Origin: a bacterium
Lineage (GTDB): Bacteria; UBP15; UBA6099
Length of the DNA: 54,117 bases
Direction of reading: 5' to 3'
Assembly (NCBI GenBank): GCA_029564595.1
Contig: JAKQPS010000156.1
Coordinates: 1 to 54,117, forward strand
Shown: one piece after another, positions 39,101 through 45,402 of the stretch
Layout: every line of letters starts with the position of its first letter
Numbering within the stretch: position 1 is the stretch's first letter
The notes under the pieces: model-generated
What the model was told of the DNA's origin: nothing
Database searches by the model: none
The model's input: only the letters and a program-made list of their open reading frames with translations
Position numbers and translations under genes: made by a program

Positions 39101-41225
39101 TTCTATTGTCGCATTTCATGCCTATCTGAGCCGCTTGTTCTTCTGTGATGGCATCGCAATAAGCTTGGCTCAACCGGCTGTCGCATTTGGCTCCGATCGC
39201 GGGCGAGTCCTCGTCTATAAGCCCGTCGCCGTCATTGTCCAGACCGTCGACCGGATCCTCGTCGATTCTGCCGTCGCAGTCATTGTCTATTCCGTCTCCG
39301 GGAACCATCGCGGTTCTTGTGCAAACAATTCCGCGAAGCACAATAGCGTTTTCAGCAGGGGTGGATACGGATATGTCGCCGATTCTAGCTCTGACGATGA
39401 GAGGATTGGCGGGACCGCTGAAAATCGTCATTCTGGCCTGAGCGTAATAAGCGTTGGATTCGGTTGATGAACCGGTCTGTCCGCTCGCTCTCGCCGCGGA
39501 AGAGCCGTCTTCCCTCGCCGCAGTCGCTCCGGCGATCGGCATCAGCGTTCTGCTTCCGAGGAAGGTTCCGTTTCCGTCTGTGAACGTCACGGTAAGCGCG
39601 CCGGAGAACGGGGTGGAGGATTTTGCGGTCGCTACCGCTTGAACAGAAGTCTGACCGTTCACCCACACGCCGCTCGGAACCAGCAACACGTCAACATTCT
39701 GAATATTTACTCCCATCGCGGCGGCATTGTTTGTCGCGCCGGAATTGATAATCAATCTTGTCGTCTGTCCGAACTGGTCATTTGCCACGAACTCTATCGG
39801 TTTGGTGCAATCCTGTTGATAGAATCCATCAAGGGAGAATGAACCGTCGGCCCCGATGGTCGCTTTGGGATTTCCCTTGATAGAAGATCCATTAATATAA
39901 ACGTTGGTCCCGGGATTCGTCATACCTGAAATCGGGATCCACGGACACTGCATAAAACCTTCTGTCGGGTTCGATATCTCAAGTTTCGGAGGAGCCACCG
40001 CTTCTATCGCCACCTTGGCTTCCGCCTTGCATGTCCCATCCGAATTTGAACAAATAACTGAAACCGTTGTGTCTCCGGCCGATGCCAGTGTGAATTCCGA
40101 AGTGAACGCCCCGTTCGCGCCTGCCGTGACGGATGTGCCGCTCACAACGCATGTCGCTCCGGCAATCGTTGTTCCTGAAACAGCTACCGTTCCCTTGCTC
40201 AACGGATACGAGCCGCCATCCTCCGGTTTTGACAATTCAGCGAAACATTCGATCTCTTCTTCTTCGTCTTCCGATTCTTCATCATCCGATGTTGCCACGG
40301 CAACCGTGCCGGTGGCTGTTTCAGAACCGGATGCGGCCGGAGGAGCCACGCACACGGAGCCTTCTCCGCAATTCTTGCTGCAACATTCGTCTCCGGCTTT
40401 GCAGGCCGAACCGTTGGGAATGCAGGCGGCTGCCGTCTGGTCTGCCGCTTTCTCAGCGCAAACGCCATCCGCGCAGTTTCCGCTGCAACAGTCTTTGCCC
40501 GTTGTGCAAGCTGCTTCGATAACGCGGCAGCCTCCGCTCTGCATGGCGGATTCTTCGCCTTCGCACTGTCCGTCGACGCACTTATGAGACATGCAGTCTT
40601 CGTCTACTTCGCAAGCGTTCATCTCTTCGTTGGAGACCGGAACCGGGGGAGCCGGAGGCTGGTTCGGCTGAACAACCACCTGCGTGCCGGGAACCGCCAT
40701 GACCGACTGGCCCTGAGACATAACCTCAACCGAGCCTGTCCTTGTCGTGACGCTAGTGGTGTTCTCAGGCGTGTTCTCCATGTCGAACTCGGTTCCGCGA
40801 ACGCCTGCCACCGCGGTCGGAGTGCTAATCGAGAACTCCGAACTCGGGTTGTGCAGTTTCTCGGCCTTCGCCTTGACTTTGCCTGTCGTAAGGTCGAGGT
40901 TCGACGTGACCGTTTTTGTCCTCGGATCAATGTCGATATCCTTAATAGTAAAGTTTGTAAACGGGTTAATCTTCAATGTGTTTGAAGAACTCCACTTAAC
41001 CGTGGCGGATGACTTTGCGCCCGTTTTTATTTGCGTCCCGCTTGGCAGTGACATGTTGACCGTGCCAGCCTGCCACGAGCCTCCGGGCAACATAATCTGC
41101 ACGTCGCCTGTGACGCTCTGCAGCGATGCCGTTACAGGCAACGCTCTTAGATGCGCGGCATAAATCGCCACCGCAAAAATGAAAAGAATCATTACTGGGA
41201 CAAATCTAATCGCCCTTTTACACAT
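30174..41225 (-). CDS. Giant secreted protein: FecR domain, TSP3 calcium repeats and about 71 tandem four-cysteine repeats
   Basis: One uninterrupted frame of 3683 aa. Order: signal peptide (about residues 1-30); FecR domain (about 35-195, with AVAGVRGTEFDM); small Cys-rich EB-like modules (about 205-300, CMSHKCVDGQC); an acidic linker; Ig-like regions (about 335-640); thrombospondin-type-3 calcium repeats (about 640-845, DNDGDGLIDED); EGF/TIL-like modules (about 845-1410). From C1413 to the end come about 71 repeats (my manual count) of about 32 residues, consensus C-x(6-11)-C-x(4-7)-C-x-[WY]-x(3-9)-C, e.g. CNATMDCMWDGTYC. They hold close to 280 cysteines, are rich in Asp, Glu, Asn, Tyr, Trp and Met, and have almost no Lys or Arg. 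No transmembrane anchor or sorting signal is seen at the C-terminus. GGGGG precedes the ATG. Function is unknown; a surface adhesin, coat or metal-binding polymer is possible. The last repeats are degenerate. Confidence 0.92.
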   Translation of the reverse strand: MCKRAIRFVPVMILFIFAVAIYAAHLRALPVTASLQSVTGDVQIMLPGGSWQAGTVNMSLPSGTQIKTGAKSSATVKWSSSNTLKINPFTNFTIKDIDIDPRTKTVTSNLDLTTGKVKAKAEKLHNPSSEFSISTPTAVAGVRGTEFDMENTPENTTSVTTRTGSVEVMSQGQSVMAVPGTQVVVQPNQPPAPPVPVSNEEMNACEVDEDCMSHKCVDGQCEGEESAMQSGGCRVIEAACTTGKDCCSGNCADGVCAEKAADQTAAACIPNGSACKAGDECCSKNCGEGSVCVAPPAASGSETATGTVAVATSDDEESEDEEEEIECFAELSKPEDGGSYPLSKGTVAVSGTTIAGATCVVSGTSVTAGANGAFTSEFTLASAGDTTVSVICSNSDGTCKAEAKVAIEAVAPPKLEISNPTEGFMQCPWIPISGMTNPGTNVYINGSSIKGNPKATIGADGSFSLDGFYQQDCTKPIEFVANDQFGQTTRLIINSGATNNAAAMGVNIQNVDVLLVPSGVWVNGQTSVQAVATAKSSTPFSGALTVTFTDGNGTFLGSRTLMPIAGATAAREDGSSAARASGQTGSSTESNAYYAQARMTIFSGPANPLIVRARIGDISVSTPAENAIVLRGIVCTRTAMVPGDGIDNDCDGRIDEDPVDGLDNDGDGLIDEDSPAIGAKCDSRLSQAYCDAITEEQAAQIGMKCDNRIDDDRDGRVDEESPDGIDNDGDGLIDEDLKCVCDPTDPNADCDFDGLRNGLDCNANKWESAPVRRDSALCAVSCNAQALPDGDCDGDGLLNAQEMALGTDPYKKDSDGDNYTDLQEIQAGTDPRKAEDNPGTRTYQTVTPSAAVCVGGQIKTPEGNCICPSGTMWSETMQSCMVASFAQCGDDQYFDTAVGGCVSSCTGGQVADSSIGRCYCATGFLGTEGYCLPGCPTGMVGDPATRVCVCQPGLYYDMSVNGCFATCSGGQVIDPIMNQCVCPIGTSLNPTTKTCVANVSATICPTGTAGAGCDFAIASRDCDADGILNVDDANPCVNETGVVVTESGTFQRLCPEGTDAVGCDLMTNPDCDLDGAPNASDQCPCRVGTAATNYCPTVAVTCPTGQYLDQFYGTCHTTCPAPKIGDPANMRCVCGPGTALDINTGQCVSSCPVGMVVGTEGECVCGPNAPLMDQFTAACSANCSGGQVTTPEMPGMCVCPQGYGPDFALKQCVMMCPDGMVEGPNGCVCGPSAPYMDPFTYGCQISCTGGTVADDPEMPGMCMCPEGTYPDQAAGECMSICPDGMEYLGGNCVCGGSTPFMDPFTEGCVASCTGGAAADDPEMPGMCICPEGTYPDQAAGECMSICPDGMVYSDGNCVCGGDTPFMDPFVDGCSAECTGGTVEDPMMPGFCVCPQGTNPDFGLMECVSVFDPCEIYGDAGICETDANCFWDVSKSRCNFDGGICGSYDMSACMSNTEDCYWNPAEMVCLENSGKVYCGGHTYEECNMDPACQWNMDFCGEAQGEISCGEIINDVDCSNTMGCMWDIDQCVMDMGGSCSQYVNSGICDQTPGCSWDYDFGVCEDVIDECAAYADMPSCNGDMSCGWNAYAGTCYSLEGDCTDIHLNDMDCVADERCEWNSMSNTCVFKMSEVCSTYTDMGMCEMQQGCMWDGTYCVEDMGPDCSMIYNDVDCANTMGCMWDGTYCVMDMGGPECWNIFNESTCNATMDCMWDGTYCIEDIVNPECWNNTDESSCLGMMGCVWNGTSCVQDAGSTCPMMIDESSCNSTMGCMWDGDQCVMDMGGDSCSEFVNSDICNQTPGCNWDYGFSECVEVVDDCAAYTTSSSCYGDMSCGWNSYAGNCYSLEGDCTDIHINDMDCVADDRCEWNMMATTCVFKMSEVCQTYTDMNMCNMQQGCLWDEVEMICVEDLAPAECFNIFNQMDCDNTFGCMWDGMTTECVQDFGDVCSLYENSTDCNNDVNCYYDGVSGCEMLDNGGNCGFFSGDQSICELHSSYCQWNTYGDGYCEAFDPGPGCYNYPGELECDAAPGCFWFAGETACLEIIPGECWNYTSQMQCGKDMLCMWDVDQCVVTGAGSECWNQYDQTTCGGTSGCKWIGTGCVEDIGCASYASDEYCNYDELCEYNYSNSTCVEIGTAGCGIFGDIYTCDEDSICAWNYNVNQCQEESMVGCGIHNGSYNCNNDVGNCEWSFALNSCVEYGAAGCGVHEYDEECNLDSNCEYDFNNYICVELGMAGCGAYDSDADCNSDPSCQYSFWAYKCYEEGTVGCDAYGDESSCGSDFDCEWYVDRCDTVGLGCSYYNASAYSCNNDPDCQWNYQVGECVTEGTAGCAGWSDSQMCGMQTGVCEWNYVANYCVGIGEAGCGAFNDDSACNGSADPLCEWNYHIALCNDEGYAGCAAFNEGSSCEAEAGCNWYAGLNRCDDVSYACSYYNNYGSGPCQSDTDCEWNYQEGSCVEYGSSGCSAYGDGFQCDGAPGCKWLSFWTMCVDEAEYPCSYWDSDNMCNMNVDCSWNYGSSLCEDYVAPDCASIYDSYECDNTMDCHWNGYECIVDMGGYGCMDNYTETACAGGMGCYWDGYNCYMDTGICNDYYSETPCENNENCYWNGYSCTDDLGCQSYNVNDCYYNGCEWVDNLGQCFESGMGCEAFNEDEWNCGNQFDCYWDAGNQLCVAQCGVGYHWNGYMCDEDTGTCSDYSDLTECNVAPGCYWDGYGSDKCLTLLHGSQCEAYGFEYSCNQNPTFCEWYGSGYGGSCGPIAVDCASYEEYGGPDACNSSSLGCEWNFNNYSCVPEGMAGCGAFADDSSICEDQTGVCEWSFNDNLCVDYGTAGCAGYGWDESAECDNQPYCVWDTYYGVCNTQWNLLCGQYGEPTTCNMDFGCVWVTGDPGSCMEMTNDSYCSTFADDASCETHSNYCNWYSASNVCAEAYHQCHYYSSTDSATCNSDPDCEWYYGEEFCANQGEAGCFKYGPSDQVACDEDAMCAWNGYMCDQDQGAVCSQYYDSYTCDWEGCFWYGDHCGANPCMDQNDPYACNESPYCYWWYDYCESGEGSGEPCNALSQSYCDAYGGGGICNWHTGDMSYCEPAGMVVCNEIIVEYECNSNPNCIYGEGCLDFSPMMCGMFESDDTACAAHDCYWDSGLQTCMAEEPGLQCSGYVTMETCNADMECVYIESNCYALNAENNCAMFIDETECSIHGQYCSWYVGLGICGGKSEGCGIYGSNDTACGMDANCAWVVDQCVEDIGGPACGEHSTLEACNTDSACIWDDVNSECVTFGGVSSCNQLIDQVYCENHSVDCKWYAGLMTCDGNTYGCGYYEFATVEQCNMDVDCDYNHNTDMCVDYGTAGCGEFGDSNTNCNAQTGICEWNYSDNHCVPFDTAGCSKYGPMDESMCVGDPNCEWDTDHCIESVASGCETYGTGETCNVNAECVWTGSTCADLVSASQCSMFTIENDCGYHGTLCNWYSGLNLCGDIALGCGYYGYGESACNADPDCEYNHNLPGCVDTGTAGCGMFGSSSSICNAEATCIWTGSDCDSFTEALQCSVFTIQTDCETHSSLCGWYAGVSLCDDASIGCSYYGSNAPACGGDMNCTMADSTDCYMYASSQSACETNIECAFSFSGGSACDGTPAPCVNYMDESACSAVHGCSWATGCAGDPTYACSFYSEQATCSVDSGCSWTGGCAAETLLCIEQ
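35540..36660 (-). repeat. Eight-unit segmental duplication inside the giant gene
   Basis: Repeats 4-8 and 12-16 of the four-cysteine array are near copies at both protein and DNA level. Matching DNA, such as that beginning at 36394 and at 35650, is displaced by 744 bases, equal to eight repeat units (248 residues). Shared peptides include GDMSCGWN, CYSLEGDCTDIH and CVFKMSEVC. A second, shorter duplication of 195 bases (65 residues) lies in the EGF/TIL-like part, around 37216 and 37411. The array has thus grown by unequal exchange of blocks. Confidence 0.8.
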
Positions 41226-41447
41226 GGAACGACCCCCGCTGATAAAGTTTTTCGAAAAAATAAATATAACAGTGGTAATTAGTTGAGGTAATGCTATGTA
41301 ACATAAAACATTGTGCCATATTGTTGTTATACTAACAAAACAATTTTACCATAGTCACTTCATTTATGGAAGAGAATTTTTTCCTGATTACTCCATTCAG
41401 ATGGTATGACTTAACCCTTAAGAATTAAGTAAAAACACAAAAAACCT

Positions 41448-41476
41448 TTTATATTATTCAACATTTTTTATCGCAA
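41448..41476 (-). promoter_or_regulatory. Sigma70-like promoter of the giant gene
   Basis: On the minus strand, TTGCGA (41476-41471) and TATAAA (41453-41448) are separated by exactly 17 bases. They match the -35 and -10 consensus at 4 of 6 and 5 of 6 positions. Transcription would start near 41441, leaving a leader of about 215 bases before the ATG at 41225. The rest of the 321-base gap (41226-41546) is AT-rich and has no other feature that I can name. Confidence 0.65.
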
Positions 41477-41479
41477 GTA

Positions 41480-41495
41480 TGTGACTGCGCTCACC
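41480..41495. promoter_or_regulatory. CRP-type binding site, promoter-proximal
   Basis: TGTGA-N6-TCACC matches the CRP consensus TGTGA-N6-TCACA at 9 of 10 half-site positions. It lies 3 bases upstream of the -35 hexamer of the giant gene, centred near -46 relative to the predicted start. That position suggests activation by contact with RNA polymerase. Confidence 0.7.
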
Positions 41496-41501
41496 GTTGG
41501 C

Positions 41502-41519
41502 ATGTGATAGTTGTCACAT
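41502..41519. promoter_or_regulatory. CRP-type binding site, distal, perfect consensus
   Basis: A-TGTGA-TAGTTG-TCACA-T is a perfect CRP consensus palindrome, including the flanking A/T. Its centre is 23 bases from the proximal site, about two helical turns, so both dimers would lie on the same face of the DNA. It is centred near -69 from the predicted start of the giant gene and lies 28 bases beyond the stop codon of the adjacent CRP-family gene. Confidence 0.8.
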
Positions 41520-41546
41520 CCGCTCCGCATAGCTTGTGCAAACTGT

Positions 41547-42227
41547 CTAATAGACTCTGCTTTTCAGTCCGTCCGCGCTTTTTATGATAAAGGAATTTTT
41601 CTTTATATTTATATACCCCATAATCTCCAACGTTTTTAACGCTCGCGTAAGCGTCTCCCTAGTGGTTCCAACGAGACTCGCCAATTCTGTCCTTTTGTGT
41701 GTCACCTTAATCTCAATACCCTCCGCCGAACTAATCCCATCTTCTCTTGCCATGTCGAGAAGAATCCTAGCCAACCTTCCGCAAACATCCAGAAAAACCA
41801 AGCTCTCCATGCTCTCGTTGGCATTCCTCAAACGTCTTCCCAGCACTCTTAACACTTTAATTGCTATATCAGGATGGCTCGTGAATTGTCTAATGAAGTC
41901 TTCTCTTCCGAGCGTCACCACTTCCGTCGGCTCAATGGCTACGACAGACGCCGATCTCGGTTCGCCGTCTATCAAGGACAGTTCGCCGAAGAATTCCTGA
42001 GGTTGAAGAATTCCGACAATGAATTCCTTGCCCTCATCGTCTGCCAGCACGACTTTCACCCTTCCTGACACAATCGAAAAAAACGAATCGCCTTCATCCT
42101 GCTTATGAATGATGATTTCATCTTTATCGTATTTTTTATATGTGGAAGCTTTGCTGAGAGCTTCCAGTTCTTTGGCAGTCAGATCGGAGAAAAGAGGGAC
42201 CTTCTCAAAAATTTCCTTTGTGGTCAT
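41547..42227 (-). CDS. CRP-family cAMP-responsive transcription regulator
   Basis: A 226-aa regulator. The N-terminal cyclic-nucleotide domain has the phosphate-binding cassette G81-E82-L83 to R91-S92, the two residues that hold the cAMP phosphate in E. coli CRP. The C-terminal winged helix carries a recognition helix RETLTRALKTLE with R190, E191 and R195 in the places of CRP R180, E181 and R185, which read TGTGA. FNR-type N-terminal cysteines are absent. The start at 42227 follows GGAGG; the upstream extension is discarded. The nearest matching sites lie just past its own 3' end, before the giant gene. An adenylate cyclase gene is divergent to it. Confidence 0.9.
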   Translation of the reverse strand: MTTKEIFEKVPLFSDLTAKELEALSKASTYKKYDKDEIIIHKQDEGDSFFSIVSGRVKVVLADDEGKEFIVGILQPQEFFGELSLIDGEPRSASVVAIEPTEVVTLGREDFIRQFTSHPDIAIKVLRVLGRRLRNANESMESLVFLDVCGRLARILLDMAREDGISSAEGIEIKVTHKRTELASLVGTTRETLTRALKTLEIMGYINIKKNSFIIKSADGLKSRVY

Positions 42228-42572
42228 ATCAAGAAATCCTCCAGAGACCGCGCGGCATTCGCGCATAACAAATTGTAAATTTAATTATGGAATAAGTATT
42301 AAGTAAAATCGTATCACACATTATTTTTATTATACACAATTTCAAACAAATTGGAATAAGTGATTTTAGAAAGCTGCCGGCAGTCGCGACTTGCGTCAAT
42401 GAACGCCACTAAATTGAAATAAACAGAGCTATTAATGAAATATTACCGCTCTTCTGTTAAAATTATGTCCACTAATTCTGCGGTCAGCAGTAAACCGCGG
42501 CTGTAGGCGTTTATTCTTTGCCTTGCCGAGGAACCGGTGTCGCCGCAGATTTACTGAAGCGGAGAAAGCGCT
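42228..42572. promoter_or_regulatory. Divergent control region between crp-like and cyclase genes
   Basis: 345 AT-rich bases without a gene. On the minus strand a perfect TATAAT (42334-42329) could serve the crp-like gene, though no good -35 is spaced from it. A single TCACA half-site at 42314-42318 lies just downstream of it, where autoregulation could occur, but the other half is not conserved. GGAATAAGT occurs twice as a direct repeat (42289 and 42353). For the cyclase on the plus strand I see only a possible TTGAAA at 42414. Confidence 0.4.
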
Positions 42573-45401
42573 GTGGCGCGAAGCCTTCTGGATATCGACA
42601 ATCTAATAAACGAGTCTACGGAACTCGCCGCCTTGGGTCGGCACGATGACGCCGCTTTAGGTTTTCGGCAAGCTCTCTCAGGACTTGAGGACAGATTCCG
42701 CGGGGCCGCAAGCCAGTTGCCTGTGGATATAGTAGAGCGGCGCTTCAGACTTTTGTTGCGCCTAGCGCGAGCGCATATCGACGGAGACTCGCCTCTAAAA
42801 GCCATACCTTGCGCCACCGAAGCTATGGCCATCGCGCGCGGTCCGTTCTCCGACTATCCTGAATTTTTTCTAAGAGCGGCGTTCGAACTTGGATCAAGCT
42901 ATCTTGCTTCTGGAGACACAGCGGCGGCGAAGTCAATAATCACTGAAGCGGCAAAGATTTCAAGATCTACATCGGCCGACTCATCGGCCCTTCCACAAAT
43001 GTTATCGGCGTTGGCGGTAGGAAGACTTTTTGCGGCCGAGGAAAAAACCGCTCCCGCTATCGCGGCTTTCGAGCATGGAGTTAAATCGTCTCCTGAACCG
43101 ACGGACGTTGAGACAGCGTTAGTGAAATCCGACCTGTTGCTATCGCTCGGCGACGCCGTCTCCCGCCTGTCTATGGCTGAGAAAGCTTTTCAATCATACA
43201 TAGAGGCGGTTTCAACTCTTAGGAATTCGGGGATTGAAGCGATAAAGAACAACAAATCCCTTGACGCGGCTGTTCTGTTGGCGTCGGCCAGAAAGATTTT
43301 TCCGAAACTGCCCAACACTGCAGAATGTGTCGCCGCGCGGATTGATTCAGACATAGCCCTTGCATCCATATTGGATATGCGCGGCAGGTGGGAAGAGGCG
43401 GACAAGCTGTGCCGTGAAGCCGCAGAGCTGCTTCAACGCACCGGAGTGTCCCATCCCCGCGGAGCAGCCCTAGCGCGCATTGGAATGGGCGCTTTCCTGA
43501 CTCACATGAAAAAATATGAAGATGCCGCGGTTGAACTTTCTCGCGCTGTTGAAATCGCGGAAAAAAACAACGATGTTTTCGCCCTTTGCGTCGCGCAATA
43601 CAATCTCGGACTTGCCCTTTCAAAGCGTGGATCGGATGAAAAAGGAACAAAACTGTTCGAGGAAGCGTTGGACATGTTGTCCACTTCCCTGCCCGACGAC
43701 GCGGACGCAAAGAGATTGATGGCTTTAATCAGGAATCAGTTAGGTTTTATCAGCGCGCGCGCGCGGCGATTCGACGCCGCCGTCGAACATTTCCAACAGA
43801 GCATCGAGTTGCTTAGGAACAGACCGGCGGACACCGCCATCGGCGAGACGTATCGCTTGTTGGGCGAAATCTATTCCGAACGCGGCCAGAACATGCAGAG
43901 CGAGCGGGCCTTGAAGAAAGCTCTGAAAACTTTCGAGGACGCTGGAGCCGTTTACGAGACCGCCCGCACATTCAGAAGCATCGGAGTCAACTTCCTGTCT
44001 ACAGGCGAATTGGACAAAGCAATTTACTTTCTTGACGAGAGCATCAGCTTGCTCGAAAAGCTTGGAATCGAAGCAGAGCTTCCCATGGCGTACAGCACGA
44101 AAGCTAAAGCGTGCGTGATGATGGAAGAGTACGCGCAGGCGGAATCTCTTTTCACCAAGGACTTCAATATTGCCAAGAAATCGGAGAACAAGCATTCGCT
44201 GGCGTTTTCGTATTTTCATCTGGCAAGGATAAGACGGCTGTTGGGAAGGTCTCACACCGCCGAAGATTTCCTCAAACGCAGCTTGGACCTTTTCAATGAG
44301 GTGAACAACAGGGAGATGGCGGCGCTGACCATGCTTGAAATGGCGTTGTGCGCCTCCGCCCGAAGAGACACTAAAACAGCCACCGACCTCTGCGCCAAAG
44401 CGCAGTCTGTTTTCGAGGCGTCAAAGAATCAGGAGAATATCGCCTGCGAACTTCTTACGCGAGGCATAGTGCTGAGAGAAGCAAAACGCCGCCAGATGGC
44501 GCGGCGGTGCTATGAAGACTGCATCAGAATCCATGAAAAGCTTAATCCTGCGGCTCTCGAACTGGCGGAGGCGCATTTTGAGTTCGCCATGTTCTGGCGA
44601 GAGGAGAGCGACAAAAAATCGGCGACCCGCCATATCCTGAACGCTATAGAAATAACTGAAAAACTCGGTCTCACAAAAAAACTCAGCAAGTATCTGGCCG
44701 CCCTGAACGATATTAACCCGGAAGCGGGAGCGGGAATGAGGCTCTCCCGCATCATGGGCAAGTCCGGCGCGGAACAGATGATAAAAACGAAGGACGAGGA
44801 CAAACTTACCGTAGAACAGAAAAATCTCACGGTGTTCTTTACCGATATACGAGGTTTCACTACAATATCGGAGACCTTGTCGCTTGAGGAGTTGAACTCG
44901 TTTCTTAATGATTTCTACACCAGCGTCACCCAAGTGATTATCAGGTTCGGGGGGCTTATCAACAAGTTCATAGGCGATGAGGTCATGGCGCTGTTCAATA
45001 TCGACGGCGCTCTGGAGGATCACCCCGCGCGCGCGCTGAAAGCGGCCGTGGAGCTTGTCAGAACTATGGGCGAAGTCAACATGATTCGCGAGCGGCGCGG
45101 CGAGACTCCCATTCATCTGGGAATCGGAGTGAACTGCGGAGACGTTCTAATCGGCACTTTCGGTTCGTCTCTCAGGCAGGATTACACCGCCATCGGGGAC
45201 ACTGTGAACACTGCCGCGCGACTGCAAGCCAAGGCGGGACCCGGCGAAATTGTTGTGAGCCAGAAGGTTTACAACGCGGCTTCGGATGTCATCGCCGAAG
45301 CGGAGGACATGGGAGAAATACCTTTAAAAGGAAAAGACCGCGCCGCCAGATTATGGAAAATCAAGGCGCTTAAAGAAGAGGCGACACGGGAGGGGCAATA
45401 A
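42573..45401 (+). CDS. TPR-repeat protein with C-terminal class III adenylate cyclase domain
   Basis: A 942-aa soluble protein. Residues about 20-720 are helical tetratricopeptide-type repeats (for example AQYNLGLALSKRG and TYRLLGEIYSERGQ). Residues about 750-935 form a class III nucleotide cyclase. Metal-binding aspartates are D758 (FFTDIRGFT) and D802 (IGDEVMA). The adenine-specifying pair is K798 and D870, and N879 and R883 are the transition-state residues. The site is therefore complete and of ATP type, predicting cAMP output. The TPR part probably senses a protein partner. The start is GTG behind GGAGAAAG. The efp gene begins one base after the stop. The divergent neighbour is a CRP-family regulator. 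Confidence 0.92.
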   Translation: MARSLLDIDNLINESTELAALGRHDDAALGFRQALSGLEDRFRGAASQLPVDIVERRFRLLLRLARAHIDGDSPLKAIPCATEAMAIARGPFSDYPEFFLRAAFELGSSYLASGDTAAAKSIITEAAKISRSTSADSSALPQMLSALAVGRLFAAEEKTAPAIAAFEHGVKSSPEPTDVETALVKSDLLLSLGDAVSRLSMAEKAFQSYIEAVSTLRNSGIEAIKNNKSLDAAVLLASARKIFPKLPNTAECVAARIDSDIALASILDMRGRWEEADKLCREAAELLQRTGVSHPRGAALARIGMGAFLTHMKKYEDAAVELSRAVEIAEKNNDVFALCVAQYNLGLALSKRGSDEKGTKLFEEALDMLSTSLPDDADAKRLMALIRNQLGFISARARRFDAAVEHFQQSIELLRNRPADTAIGETYRLLGEIYSERGQNMQSERALKKALKTFEDAGAVYETARTFRSIGVNFLSTGELDKAIYFLDESISLLEKLGIEAELPMAYSTKAKACVMMEEYAQAESLFTKDFNIAKKSENKHSLAFSYFHLARIRRLLGRSHTAEDFLKRSLDLFNEVNNREMAALTMLEMALCASARRDTKTATDLCAKAQSVFEASKNQENIACELLTRGIVLREAKRRQMARRCYEDCIRIHEKLNPAALELAEAHFEFAMFWREESDKKSATRHILNAIEITEKLGLTKKLSKYLAALNDINPEAGAGMRLSRIMGKSGAEQMIKTKDEDKLTVEQKNLTVFFTDIRGFTTISETLSLEELNSFLNDFYTSVTQVIIRFGGLINKFIGDEVMALFNIDGALEDHPARALKAAVELVRTMGEVNMIRERRGETPIHLGIGVNCGDVLIGTFGSSLRQDYTAIGDTVNTAARLQAKAGPGEIVVSQKVYNAASDVIAEAEDMGEIPLKGKDRAARLWKIKALKEEATREGQ

Positions 45402-45402
45402 A

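Noticed and set aside
38313-39467. 384-codon open frame on the plus strand opposite the giant gene
   Set aside because: It mirrors the TSP3/EGF-like part of the giant protein on the other strand. The composition (Ala, Arg, Val) follows from the opposing codons, and no family or ribosome binding site supports it. The many other plus-strand frames in 30.2-41.2 kb are rejected likewise.
41547-42266. CRP-family regulator read as an FNR-type oxygen sensor
   Set aside because: No N-terminal cysteine cluster is present. The one upstream cysteine lies in an extension discarded because of the ribosome binding site position.
42314-42318. TCACA half-site upstream of the crp-like gene as an autoregulatory CRP site
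   Set aside because: The opposite half (expected TGTGA) is not present at the right spacing, so it is only mentioned with the control region.
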